Below are positions 56,008-64,000 of a stretch of DNA of 64,000 nt, one piece after another (position 1 is the stretch's first letter; the number at the start of each line of letters is the position of its first letter). The notes beneath the pieces were generated by a model. That model was not told where the DNA came from and did no database searches. It worked only from the letters and a program-made list of their open reading frames with translations. The position numbers and the translations under genes were made by a program. Where the stretch lies: contig QCBG01000002.1 of assembly GCA_003279115.1 (NCBI GenBank), forward strand, positions 1 to 64,000, read 5' to 3'. The DNA is from Prochlorococcus sp. AG-347-E03. Lineage in GTDB: Bacteria > Cyanobacteriota > Cyanobacteriia > PCC-6307 > Cyanobiaceae.

Positions 56008-56403
56008 ATGGAACGCCAAACCTTTTTAGATTTTTTGCCAACTAACTTTAGACATGAGAAATCTTTTTTTATAAAAAATAAACTAACTGACTTTGAAAAA
56101 CTAAGTCATCTTTCCGACCTAGACATAAATGAGATTCAAAGAACATCTCCACTATGTACATTAAATAACTTAAAGAAAATTAGAGCTATAGCTATTTTTA
56201 AAAAAGAGATTGGAATTTCCCCATCGGAAGCATATCTACTTTTACATTGCGGTATTGGTTCTATTAAGTCATTATCACAATCTACTCCTTACGAATTAGA
56301 ACGCAAAATTGGGAGATTAGAAAGAAGTCTTAGAGTGAAAACTAAGACAGATATAACTTTTCTCATCTTAAAGAAATGGATTAAAAGAGCTAATCAAATC
56401 TAA
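56008..56403 (+). CDS. DUF4332-type helix-hairpin-helix protein
   Basis: A 131-residue helical protein whose centre reads DLDINEIQRTSPLCTLNNLKKIRAIAIFKKEIGISPSEAYLLLHCGIGSIKSLSQSTPYELERKIGRLER. The pattern, two helix-hairpin-helix-like units with HCGIGSIKSLSQ, is that of the DUF4332 family, distantly related to HhH modules that contact nucleic acids. No enzyme motif or membrane segment. It lies 11 bases after the ycf51 gene and 63 before a small secreted protein, same strand. Function unknown; DNA or RNA contact is possible from the fold. Confidence 0.7.
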   Translation: MERQTFLDFLPTNFRHEKSFFIKNKLTDFEKLSHLSDLDINEIQRTSPLCTLNNLKKIRAIAIFKKEIGISPSEAYLLLHCGIGSIKSLSQSTPYELERKIGRLERSLRVKTKTDITFLILKKWIKRANQI

Positions 56404-56466
56404 AAATCTAGTTGCAATCTTTGTTAAAAAAATTTTTTACTGTAGAATTAAAAAAATTAGTTTGTA

Positions 56467-56733
56467 ATGAAAGCTTTCTTATTTATATTATTCTTGTTTT
56501 CCAACTCTTTAAATCCTGTTTTGAGTCAATCAAACCTATTAGAAAGTGTAAAAAAGAATCCAGGCCAAGCTAAAAATATATGTGATAAGTTTAGAGAGTT
56601 TAATTCAAAAGGTATATCAGCTAGTTCAGATAAAGCTATAGAGTATGTATCAAAAAAAAATAAGTTAACTCCCGTCAACGCAGAGATCTTTTCTATTTAC
56701 GTTATAGGGCTTCACTGCCCAGATATCATCTAA
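56467..56733 (+). CDS. Small secreted protein of unknown function (88 aa)
   Basis: The protein starts with a clear signal peptide (KAFLFILFLFSNSLNPVLSQS; cleavage probably after VLS or SQS, about residue 20-22). The mature part of about 67 residues has two Cys (in ICDKFREF near residue 38 and in HCPDII at the C-terminus) that could form one disulfide outside the cytoplasm. It resembles many short DUF-type periplasmic proteins of marine cyanobacteria, but no family is recognised. It precedes the CocE-type hydrolase by seven bases, so co-transcription is likely. Confidence 0.65.
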   Translation: MKAFLFILFLFSNSLNPVLSQSNLLESVKKNPGQAKNICDKFREFNSKGISASSDKAIEYVSKKNKLTPVNAEIFSIYVIGLHCPDII

Positions 56734-56740
56734 AGCCTAA

Positions 56741-58321
56741 ATGTATGGTTCAAGATGGTTTGACAAATCTCTAGTTCTTAGTGATGGAGTAAAACTCATA
56801 TCAAGGATTTGGTTACCTAATAGTGAAGGGCCATGGCCAGCATTATTAATGAGACAACCTTATGGCAGGGAAATAGCTTCAACAATTACCTATTCTCACC
56901 CAGAATGGTGGGCTTCCAAAGGATATATGGTAATAATTCAGGATGTTAGAGGAATGGGCTCTTCAGAAGGGGTTTTTAATGGTTTCAAACAAGAAGCTAG
57001 CGATACTTCAGAAACACATGAATGGGTAAGGTCTCTGAAAGAATGCAATGGGAAACTTGGCTTATATGGTTTTTCATACCAAGGATTCACTCAACTCACT
57101 GGTGAATTAAATTCAAAGCCGCCCGATTGTTTATCTCCAGCAATGACAGGGATGAATATTAAGGATCATTGGTGCTCAGATGGAGGAGCATATTGGTGGC
57201 ATAACAATATTGCATGGGGACTACAAATCGCAGCACTAAAAATGAAAAGAGAAAATAATATGTTTGAGTGGGGAAAGATAAGATTAGCCTTAGAAAATAA
57301 AAGTTATTTAAGGGAAGGAATTGATATTTTAAAAAGATATGATCCTAATAGCTTTATTTTGGAATGGCTTAAAAATTTAAATAATGCTTGCCCCTTTGAA
57401 GAATTTGAACCAATTTCAAAATGGATTAAACAACCTATGTTAATTATTGGAGGACTTTGGGATCCACATTTAAAAGGTGCTTTTGATCTTTACAAAAAAT
57501 CTAAAGATGCTGGTGGAAGTCCTGAGATTATCATTGGAAATGCGACACATTTAAATTGGTGGGAAGGATCACAAGAATCTTTATTAAAATTTTTTGATAA
57601 ACATTTAAAATCAGATAAAATTTTTTATTCGCAGGATACTAGAAATGAAAAGAAAATATGGAATATTTCACAAAAAAAATGGGAAGAATTAGATAATAAA
57701 TCTCACCCTGAATTTATTTTTGGACTCAAGAGTGATGGCACGGCAAATGTAGATGTTGAAGATGGAAGTCTAATCATAAATTCAAAAGGATCAGGATGGT
57801 TCACAATTGTTAATGACCCATGGAGACCTACTCCATCTGACGGTGGGCATTTAGGTCCAAATCCAGGAAAGTTTAATAGAAATATTATTGATAAACGCCT
57901 TGATGTAGGTATTTTTCAAACCAATTCTTTAAAAAAAGATCTATCTTTCAAAGGAGTTCCCACTTTAGAAATATCTGTAAAAAGTGATCAGCCCAATTTC
58001 GATATCTGTCTTGCTTTATCTCTAGTTGAAGAGGGTGATGAGAAGGTCAATCAATTCTCAACTGGATTCTTAAGAGTTAAAAACTCAAAAATAAGTGAAG
58101 AATCCATTTATAAAATAACAATGCAGCCAACAAATATTTGTTTGGTTAAAGGTAGCAAGCTTCGCTTATCTATATCTGCAGCAGCTTATCCCGCTATTGG
58201 AGTTAATCCTGGATTTGGTGAAGGAAATGCTGGAGCGCCTTCAGCTAATCATAGAATTATCACTCTAAGTTTTACCCTTAATAAAACATTTATGAAAATG
58301 AACCCTTTTTTTAATAAATAA
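56741..58321 (+). CDS. CocE/NonD-family alpha/beta hydrolase (X-Pro dipeptidyl-peptidase S15-like)
   Basis: The 526-residue protein has the S15/CocE domain order. The first part carries VIIQDVRGMGSSEGVF near residue 64-79 and the nucleophile elbow GLYGFSYQGFTQLT with S112. The acid is probably the Asp in GLWDPHLKG (near 246) and the His the one in NATHLNWWEGS (near 268). The C-terminal jelly-roll domain (from about 330) begins with DPWRPTPSDGGHLGPNPG and ends KGSKLRLSISAAAYP. Such enzymes hydrolyse acyl esters, amides or X-Pro peptides; substrate cannot be set. No signal peptide, so it is cytoplasmic even though it follows a secreted protein gene. Confidence 0.85.
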   Translation: MYGSRWFDKSLVLSDGVKLISRIWLPNSEGPWPALLMRQPYGREIASTITYSHPEWWASKGYMVIIQDVRGMGSSEGVFNGFKQEASDTSETHEWVRSLKECNGKLGLYGFSYQGFTQLTGELNSKPPDCLSPAMTGMNIKDHWCSDGGAYWWHNNIAWGLQIAALKMKRENNMFEWGKIRLALENKSYLREGIDILKRYDPNSFILEWLKNLNNACPFEEFEPISKWIKQPMLIIGGLWDPHLKGAFDLYKKSKDAGGSPEIIIGNATHLNWWEGSQESLLKFFDKHLKSDKIFYSQDTRNEKKIWNISQKKWEELDNKSHPEFIFGLKSDGTANVDVEDGSLIINSKGSGWFTIVNDPWRPTPSDGGHLGPNPGKFNRNIIDKRLDVGIFQTNSLKKDLSFKGVPTLEISVKSDQPNFDICLALSLVEEGDEKVNQFSTGFLRVKNSKISEESIYKITMQPTNICLVKGSKLRLSISAAAYPAIGVNPGFGEGNAGAPSANHRIITLSFTLNKTFMKMNPFFNK

Positions 58322-58373
58322 TTATTTTTTTGGTTAATCATTTGATATTATAAATCCTTAATATCTACCAGTC

Positions 58374-60638
58374 ATGATCGAAACTATTCAAGCAGACTGG
58401 ATTAAATCAGAAGCTATCAACCTAGAAAATTGTTGCAATGATAATCCATTAAAAATATTAGGTCCTCATTTTTTTCAAGAGCAATGGGTAATAAGGGTAT
58501 GGATGCCTGAAGCAGACGAAGTTAAAATAAATTTTAAGAATAAGATTTATAAGGCAGAAAGCATAAACCATAAATGGCTTTTTGAAGCAATCCTCCCTGA
58601 AAATCCAAATTTTAATTACGAAATAAATATTTCACGGGGAGGGATCAAACATACACAACATGACCCTTGGTCGTATGGAGAAGAGTGGATGGGAGAAGTT
58701 GATAGACATCTTTTTGCAGAAGGCAATCATCATCATATTTGGGAAAAAATGGGAGCACATCTCATTGAAAAAAAGGATCAAAAAGGAGTTATGTTTTGCA
58801 TTTGGGCTCCAAATGCAAAATCAATCTCGATAATTGGAGATATAAATTCTTGGGATGGAAGACATCATCCAATGCAAAAAAGATTAGGGGGAATTTGGGA
58901 ACTATTCATGCCAACAATGCAGGAAGGCGACACATATAAATACGAAATAAGAACACAACAAGGTCATATTTATGAGAAAGCTGATCCATACGGTTTCCTT
59001 CATGAAATCAGACCTCAAAATGGTTCAATAGTTTCAAAATTGAAAAACTTTAATTGGAATGATAGTTCTTGGATTTCAAATAGAGATTCTTCTAGTCAAA
59101 TTAACAAGCCAATTTCAGTTTATGAAATGCATTTAGGAAGTTGGCTTCATGAATCAACAGACAATAAATATTTAGAGGACAATGGTGAACCAAGAGACCC
59201 GGTGCCTGCAGCCGATTTGAAACCTGGAACAAGATTATTAACTTATCCAGAATTAACCGAGAAGCTCATCCCTTATGTAAAAGAGAGAGGATTCACTCAT
59301 ATTGAACTTATGCCAATATCTGAACATCCTTTCGATGGTTCATGGGGATACCAAGTTACAGGCTGGTATGCACCAACAAGTAGATTTGGCACCCCAAATG
59401 AATTTAGAGAGTTTGTAAATAAATGTCATGAAGAGGGCATAGGCGTAATTCTTGATTGGGTACCTGGCCATTTCCCAAAAGATAAGCATGGTTTAGCATT
59501 TTTTGATGGTTGTCATCTTTATGAACATGGAGATTCACGCATAGGTGAACACAAAGAATGGGGAACCCTAATATTTAATTACAGCAGAAACGAAGTAAGA
59601 AATTTCTTAGTAGCCAACCTCGTTTATTGGTTTGAAGAGTTTCATATTGATGGCATAAGGGTAGATGCAGTAGCCTCAATGCTTTACAGAGATTATCTAC
59701 GTCCAGATGGAGAATGGATACCTAATGAAAATGGTGGGAATGAAAATATAGAAGCCGTTAAATTTCTTCAACAGGCTAATCATGTACTCTTCCAACATTT
59801 CCCAGGTGCACTTTCTATCGCTGAAGAATCAACAACTTGGCCTATGGTAACCAAACCAACTGACATGGGAGGGTTAGGGTTTAACTTGAAATGGAATATG
59901 GGATGGATGCACGATATGCTTGATTATTTTGAAATAGATCCTTGGTTTAGGCAATTCCATCAAAATAGTGTAACTTTCTCAATTACATATAACTATACAG
60001 AGAACTTTATGCTTGCACTTAGTCATGATGAGGTTGTCCATGGGAAAAGTCATCTTTTGCATAAAATGCCTGGCGATGACTGGAAGAAATATGCAAATAC
60101 TCGAGCATTACTAACTTATATGTGGACCCACCCTGGTAAAAAAACGATATTTATGGGAATGGAATTTGGGCAAAGACAAGAATGGAATGTTTGGGATGAT
60201 CTGCAATGGGAGTTACTAGAATTTGAGCCTCATAAAGGTGTCAGAAACTTGATTGATGACCTAAACGTTCTTTATAAAAATGAACCTGCATTATGGAAAA
60301 ATGACTTTGATCCTTATGGATTCCAATGGATTGATTGTAATGACAAATCTAATTCAGTTATAAGTTTCATGAGAAGAGAAAACGATACCAATGAGTGGCT
60401 TGTTGTTGTTGCTAACTTTACACCTAATACTCATGGGTCATACAAAGTAGGCGTTCCTCTGGAAGGATTCTATAAAGAAATATTTAACTCAGATGGCTCT
60501 AGATATGGGGGCAGTAACAAAGGAAATATGGGGGGTAAAGAAACTATCAATTACAATATTCATGATTATCAAAATGCTCTAGAACTTGCTTTGCCCCCAT
60601 TAAGCGTAAGTATCTTCAAACATCAATCAAAAAAATAA
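58374..60638 (+). CDS. glgB: 1,4-alpha-glucan branching enzyme
   Basis: GlgB introduces alpha-1,6 branches into glycogen. The 754-residue GH13 protein has two N-terminal CBM48-like beta domains (the second with [22 protein letters not shown] near 142) and the catalytic barrel with [29 protein letters not shown] near 310-340, DWVPGHFP near 362, [14 protein letters not shown] with the nucleophile D431, IAEESTTWP with acid E484, and [10 protein letters not shown] near 545. Length fits type GH13_9. It sits 52 bases after the hydrolase gene and 117 before hemE. Confidence 0.96.
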   Translation: MIETIQADWIKSEAINLENCCNDNPLKILGPHFFQEQWVIRVWMPEADEVKINFKNKIYKAESINHKWLFEAILPENPNFNYEINISRGGIKHTQHDPWSYGEEWMGEVDRHLFAEGNHHHIWEKMGAHLIEKKDQKGVMFCIWAPNAKSISIIGDINSWDGRHHPMQKRLGGIWELFMPTMQEGDTYKYEIRTQQGHIYEKADPYGFLHEIRPQNGSIVSKLKNFNWNDSSWISNRDSSSQINKPISVYEMHLGSWLHESTDNKYLEDNGEPRDPVPAADLKPGTRLLTYPELTEKLIPYVKERGFTHIELMPISEHPFDGSWGYQVTGWYAPTSRFGTPNEFREFVNKCHEEGIGVILDWVPGHFPKDKHGLAFFDGCHLYEHGDSRIGEHKEWGTLIFNYSRNEVRNFLVANLVYWFEEFHIDGIRVDAVASMLYRDYLRPDGEWIPNENGGNENIEAVKFLQQANHVLFQHFPGALSIAEESTTWPMVTKPTDMGGLGFNLKWNMGWMHDMLDYFEIDPWFRQFHQNSVTFSITYNYTENFMLALSHDEVVHGKSHLLHKMPGDDWKKYANTRALLTYMWTHPGKKTIFMGMEFGQRQEWNVWDDLQWELLEFEPHKGVRNLIDDLNVLYKNEPALWKNDFDPYGFQWIDCNDKSNSVISFMRRENDTNEWLVVVANFTPNTHGSYKVGVPLEGFYKEIFNSDGSRYGGSNKGNMGGKETINYNIHDYQNALELALPPLSVSIFKHQSKK

Positions 60639-60660
60639 AAAGGCTCATCTAACTTAGTGC

Positions 60661-60684
60661 TTCATATAAATGTTCATATAACGC
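60661..60684 (+). repeat. 12-base direct repeat upstream of hemE
   Basis: TTCATATAA occurs twice with exact 12-base spacing (60661-60669 and 60673-60681), about 75-95 bases before the hemE start. It could be a paired regulator site or part of the hemE promoter. A T-rich run follows at about 60729-60739. Confidence 0.5.
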
Positions 60685-60755
60685 TTTTGCTCTGCTTTAC
60701 ATTGTAAGATTTTTAAGTTGGATTTTAATTTTTTTTTTAAATATCGAATTGAAAA

Positions 60756-61796
60756 ATGGGTCAAGATTTACCACTCTTACTTTCTGCCGCATTAGGCAAA
60801 AAAGTAAATAGGCCTCCAGTATGGATGATGAGGCAAGCAGGAAGATATATGAAAATCTATAGAGATTTAAGGGAGCGTTACCCAAGCTTTAGAGAGAGGT
60901 CTGAAAATCCAGAACTATCATATGAGATTTCAATGCAGCCTTTTAATGCTTTCAAACCGGATGGAGTGATCCTTTTTTCAGATATTCTCACCCCTCTTCC
61001 AGGGATGGGTATAAATTTTGAAATAATAGAAAGTAAAGGTCCAATAATTGAGGACCCAATAAGAACTCTCAACCAAATAGAAAATTTAAAAGAATTAAAT
61101 CCAAGTGAGAGTTTAAGTTTTGTTGGGCAAGTTCTTTCTTCACTAAAAAAAGATGTGAATAATGAGGCAACAGTTTTAGGTTTTGTTGGCGCGCCTTGGA
61201 CTCTAGCCGCATATGTAGTTGAAGGTAAAAGCAGTAAAAATTATTCTTTAATAAAATCAATGGCTTTTAAAGAACCAGATTTACTTCATAAACTACTTGA
61301 TCACTTTGCAAAATGCATTGGAGAATATCTTAAATATCAAATAAAATCTGGAGCCCAAGTAGTACAAATTTTTGATTCATGGGCAGGTCAACTAAGCCCA
61401 CAAGATTACGATATCTTTGCTGGGCCGTATCAAAAAAAGCTTGTTGACATTGTAAAAGCGGAATACCCAGAAACACCGGTAATTCTTTACATTTCAGGAA
61501 GTGCTGGTGTCATAGAAAGAATGGCAAAAACTGGAGTCGATATAATCTCACTAGACTGGACAGTAGATATTGAAGAGGCTTGTAAGAGAATCCCTAACGG
61601 GATAGGAATTCAAGGTAATATTGACCCTGGTATTTTATTTGGAAACAAAGAATCAATAAAAGAAAGGATAGATAATACTTTCAATAAAATTAAAGACAGA
61701 AAATATATTCTTAATTTGGGTCATGGGATTTTACCTGGGACTCCAGAAGAAAATGCTCAAACATTTTTTGAACATGGTAAAAAACTCACTTACTAG
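60756..61796 (+). CDS. hemE: Uroporphyrinogen decarboxylase
   Basis: HemE converts uroporphyrinogen III to coproporphyrinogen III, shared by heme and chlorophyll synthesis. The 346-residue product has [24 protein letters not shown] (19-42, with the conserved Arg residues for substrate carboxylates), [14 protein letters not shown] near 73-86 (catalytic Asp), [16 protein letters not shown] near 144-159, [13 protein letters not shown] near 208 and [16 protein letters not shown] near 320. Length is standard. The gap of 117 bases before it, with a direct repeat and a T-rich run, likely holds its promoter. An epimerase gene follows after eight bases. Confidence 0.96.
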   Translation: MGQDLPLLLSAALGKKVNRPPVWMMRQAGRYMKIYRDLRERYPSFRERSENPELSYEISMQPFNAFKPDGVILFSDILTPLPGMGINFEIIESKGPIIEDPIRTLNQIENLKELNPSESLSFVGQVLSSLKKDVNNEATVLGFVGAPWTLAAYVVEGKSSKNYSLIKSMAFKEPDLLHKLLDHFAKCIGEYLKYQIKSGAQVVQIFDSWAGQLSPQDYDIFAGPYQKKLVDIVKAEYPETPVILYISGSAGVIERMAKTGVDIISLDWTVDIEEACKRIPNGIGIQGNIDPGILFGNKESIKERIDNTFNKIKDRKYILNLGHGILPGTPEENAQTFFEHGKKLTY

Positions 61797-61804
61797 TCAA
61801 AGTC

Positions 61805-62788
61805 TTGGCATATAAAAACTTATTAATCACAGGTGCTAATGGATGTGTTGGCCAATATTTAGTTGATTGGTTTTTAAAAAACACAAAATTTAGGCTTTAT
61901 CTTATGGTAAGAGACAAAAGTAAGTTGCCAATTTCTATTCAAGAAAATAAAAAAGTCAAGTTAATGGTGTGTGATATTAGGGAATCATATAGGTATAAAA
62001 AGGAAATAAGTCAAATTAATTACCTAATACATACTGCTACAGCTTGGGGAGATCCAAGAAGAGCCTATGAAGTAAACATTAAAGCCTTTGAAGAATTACT
62101 TGAAATGCTTGATATTGACAAGTTAGAAAAGATTATTTATTTTTCAACAGCTAGTATTCTTGATAAGCAAACAGAATTAATGAGGGAATCTTTGATTTAT
62201 GGAACAGAGTATATCCAAACTAAATATGAATGTTTCCAGAGACTTAGAGAAAGCTCATTTGCAGAAAAAACTTTCGCTGTTTTCCCTACCTTGGTTTTTG
62301 GAGGAAATCTTGGAAAAAAAAGTAAATATCCCGTAAGTTATTTAACTAGTGGATTGAAAGAAATCGGCAAATGGCTTTGGTTAGCAAGATTTTTAAAACT
62401 CGATTCTAAATTTCACTTTATACACGCAAATGATATCGCCCAGATTTGCGGGTTTCTTATTAAAAATCATAATGAAGAGCAATACAAAGGCTTTAGAAAA
62501 TTTGTCCTAGGTCAAAAATTCATTTCAATTGATCATGCCATAATTACACTTTTAAACTGGAACAATATGAAGAGATATTTTGCGATACCCCTTACAAAAA
62601 AAATTCTAAAAATATTATTAAGAATTCTTCCCATCCAAACCACTCCTTGGGATAGCTTCAGTATAAAAAAATATGACTTTAATCATGTCCCCATCACTAA
62701 TCCTGAGACTTTCAAACTTAAAAGTTATGCCAAATCACTAAATGATATTTTAAGGTTATCAAAGTTACCAAGCTGTAATAACAATTAA
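61805..62788 (+). CDS. NAD(P)-dependent epimerase/dehydratase-like protein (extended SDR)
   Basis: The 327-residue protein has an N-terminal Rossmann motif ITGANGCVGQYL (residues 8-19), then YLIHTATAWGDPRRAYEVNIKAFEELLE, and a YIQTKYECFQRL segment near 138-149 in which the Tyr and Lys take the YxxxK position. The fold is that of extended SDRs such as sugar-nucleotide epimerases or dihydroflavonol-reductase-like enzymes. The start is a TTG at 61805; no ATG is available near it. It starts eight bases after hemE and may be read with it. Substrate not inferable. Confidence 0.75.
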   Translation: MAYKNLLITGANGCVGQYLVDWFLKNTKFRLYLMVRDKSKLPISIQENKKVKLMVCDIRESYRYKKEISQINYLIHTATAWGDPRRAYEVNIKAFEELLEMLDIDKLEKIIYFSTASILDKQTELMRESLIYGTEYIQTKYECFQRLRESSFAEKTFAVFPTLVFGGNLGKKSKYPVSYLTSGLKEIGKWLWLARFLKLDSKFHFIHANDIAQICGFLIKNHNEEQYKGFRKFVLGQKFISIDHAIITLLNWNNMKRYFAIPLTKKILKILLRILPIQTTPWDSFSIKKYDFNHVPITNPETFKLKSYAKSLNDILRLSKLPSCNNN

Positions 62789-62847
62789 AATTCTCACAGT
62801 TAGGCTCCCAAAGCCTTGTAATATATGTAAATAAGTAAATTTTCATT

Positions 62848-63198
62848 ATGTTACGTTCAATCTTTGCAGGGTTATTCGCAATAGTTTTAACTCTAGGTCT
62901 AGGAATTTCATCAGTTTCAGCTAAAACTGTTGAAGTAAAACTTGGAACGGATGCTGGAATGCTTGCATTTGAACCAAGTACAGTAACCATTAGTGCTGGT
63001 GATACAGTTAAATTCGTCAATAATAAACTTGCCCCTCACAATGCTGTTTTTGATGGGCATGAAGAACTAAGTCATGCGGACCTAGCTTTTGCTCCAGGAG
63101 AGTCTTGGGAAGAAACATTTGATACTGCTGGAACTTATGATTACTATTGCGAGCCACACAGAGGCGCTGGAATGGTAGGTAAAGTTATTGTTGAATAG
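62848..63198 (+). CDS. petE: Plastocyanin precursor
   Basis: Plastocyanin carries electrons in the thylakoid lumen from cytochrome b6f to photosystem I. The 116-residue precursor has a signal peptide ([23 protein letters not shown], cut near residue 26) and a cupredoxin domain. The four copper ligands are all present: H64 in [10 protein letters not shown]101 and H104 in [11 protein letters not shown], and M109. Size matches cyanobacterial forms. It lies 59 bases after the epimerase gene with an AT-rich upstream (TATATG at about -25), so it probably has its own promoter; a weak terminator follows at 63207-63224. Confidence 0.96.
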   Translation: MLRSIFAGLFAIVLTLGLGISSVSAKTVEVKLGTDAGMLAFEPSTVTISAGDTVKFVNNKLAPHNAVFDGHEELSHADLAFAPGESWEETFDTAGTYDYYCEPHRGAGMVGKVIVE

Positions 63199-63206
63199 AT
63201 CCTTTT

Positions 63207-63224
63207 AGTACTTCAGTACTTTTT
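63207..63224 (+). terminator. Possible weak Rho-independent terminator after petE
   Basis: A 5-bp stem AGTAC/GTACT with loop TTCA ends in TTTT, starting 9 bases after the petE stop. It is short and low in G+C, so terminator function is only plausible; clpB starts about 40 bases later. Confidence 0.4.
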
Positions 63225-63262
63225 ACTTAATACTTATTACAGTCATTATTGTATTTTGATTG

Positions 63263-64000
63263 ATGAAAATAGTTCCAAGCGAATTTTCTAATTCTGCTTG
63301 GAGCTGTTTTATTTTGGCTAAAGAAATTGCTTATAAAAATTATCAACAAAATGTAGACTCTGATAATTTATTATTAGCTCTTATAAAAGATGACAATATT
63401 ACAAAAAAGATTTTAAAAAAAAATAATTTAAATCTAAAAGATCTTGAGAGGGAAATAATTTCTTCATTAAATGCGAAGGCAAAAATGAAAAATAAACAAG
63501 ATAATTTATATATTGGTGATACTCTTCACAAAATATTTTTGAAGGCGAATGATATTAAAAATACTTTAAATGATGTAGTGATATCAACAGAACACTTAGT
63601 TTACGGTTTCACTTATGATGATAAATATGGATTTCAAATTTTAAATCAAAAAGGTATTCCAGAATTTCTTGAAATTATAAAAAAAATGAAGTCAGACCCT
63701 GCAGTAAAAAATGAATTTAATAGTTCTAATGAGTCTTTGGAAAAATATGGTATTGATCTAACTCAATCTGCACGAGATGGGATTTTAGATCCTGTTATTG
63801 GTAGGGATGAAGAGATTAGAAGAACAATTCAAATATTGAGTAGAAGAACAAAAAATAATCCAGTTCTTATTGGAGAACCTGGGGTTGGAAAAACAGCCAT
63901 TGTAGAAGGGTTAGCTCAAAGAATTATTAATGGCGATGTACCTTCTGCGCTACAAGATAGGAAACTAATTTCATTAGATATGGGTTCACTTTTAGCTGGC
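63263..64000 (+). CDS. clpB: ATP-dependent chaperone ClpB (partial, runs off right edge)
   Basis: ClpB is a hexameric AAA+ disaggregase working with DnaK. The first 246 codons are in the window and have no stop. Residues 1-150 align with the ClpB N-domain (two repeat halves, the second with [14 protein letters not shown]-like segment), then the [46 protein letters not shown] linker-NBD1 start and the first Walker [14 protein letters not shown] (near 210-222). The N-domain is divergent and Lys/Asn-rich compared with the NBD1 part. This may be one of two cyanobacterial ClpB paralogues. Start ATG at 63263 is the only good one. Confidence 0.93.
   Translation, partial: MKIVPSEFSNSAWSCFILAKEIAYKNYQQNVDSDNLLLALIKDDNITKKILKKNNLNLKDLEREIISSLNAKAKMKNKQDNLYIGDTLHKIFLKANDIKNTLNDVVISTEHLVYGFTYDDKYGFQILNQKGIPEFLEIIKKMKSDPAVKNEFNSSNESLEKYGIDLTQSARDGILDPVIGRDEEIRRTIQILSRRTKNNPVLIGEPGVGKTAIVEGLAQRIINGDVPSALQDRKLISLDMGSLLAG

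Noticed and set aside
1-64000. tRNA, rRNA, tmRNA, riboswitch, CRISPR array, insertion sequence or prophage
   Set aside because: No T-loop-like GTTCRANYC context with matching stems in any gap, no spaced repeats, no transposase or integrase frame; intergenic gaps are too short for most.

Overview
The window is AT-rich (roughly one third G+C by eye), gene-dense and free of tRNA, rRNA, insertion sequences, prophage or CRISPR arrays. Its gene content identifies a marine picocyanobacterium, almost certainly a high-light-adapted Prochlorococcus: a Pcb divinyl-chlorophyll antenna protein of the CP43/IsiA family, an epsilon-type lycopene cyclase (alpha-carotene branch), plastocyanin, NdhD, phylloquinone genes (menB, menD), a solanesyl diphosphate synthase, glycogen genes (glgA, glgB) and very short intergenic gaps with many 1-4 base gene overlaps. 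This is core chromosome rather than a classical genomic island.

Layout. 1-6.8 kb: an unidentified gene running off the left edge, a glucosylglycerol-phosphatase homologue (StpA), the arsenosugar radical-SAM enzyme ArsS, a Fur-family regulator, an isochorismatase-fold hydrolase, an MscS channel and a protochlorophyllide-reductase-like SDR. 7-13.1 kb: lycopene cyclase and a second SDR, a GIY-YIG-like membrane protein, a glutathione S-transferase, GltS, and pcbA with a clear terminator. 13.1-18 kb: the only gap above 300 bases, several small proteins (excisionase-like HTH, Trp-rich TIGR02450-type, a ten-residue-repeat DUF3721 protein), hisS, a DnaQ-like exonuclease and a DUF1350 protein. 18-24.6 kb (minus): comB-nitrilase-amidase-murI-sds-acs, a tightly packed likely operon. 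24.7-28.3 kb (plus): aroA-mnmD-like-glmU. 28.3-33.9 kb (minus): menD-menB-glgA-murF. 33.9-34.9 kb: lepB and DUF760. 34.9-40 kb (minus): mntCAB manganese transporter with a DUF4336 gene coupled to it, and a DUF697-like membrane protein. 40.1-49.2 kb (plus): a small basic protein, trpS, thrS, glk, thrB, ndhD and an M3 oligopeptidase. 49.2-55.5 kb (minus): lipase, folB, proA and a TamB-like giant protein. 55.6-64 kb (plus): ycf51, DUF4332, a secreted small protein, a CocE-type hydrolase, glgB, hemE, an epimerase, petE and the start of clpB.

Functionally the window joins photosynthesis (antenna, carotenoid, phylloquinone, plastoquinone side chain, tetrapyrrole, plastocyanin, NDH-1, manganese supply for photosystem II), cell-wall synthesis (murI, murF, glmU, amidase) and glycogen turnover (glgA, glgB, glk). 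No multi-gene system of wholly unknown type is evident. The most useful oddities are: comB without any canonical start codon before its conserved N-terminus, a GIY-YIG-like domain lacking its catalytic Arg and fused to a membrane anchor, a POR paralogue lacking the active-site Cys, a ten-residue repeat protein with a DUF3721 tail, a DUF4336 gene fused by ATGA overlap to the manganese transporter, and tandem repeats upstream of pcbA and hemE. All assignments come from reading motifs and remembered family sequences; no search was run.
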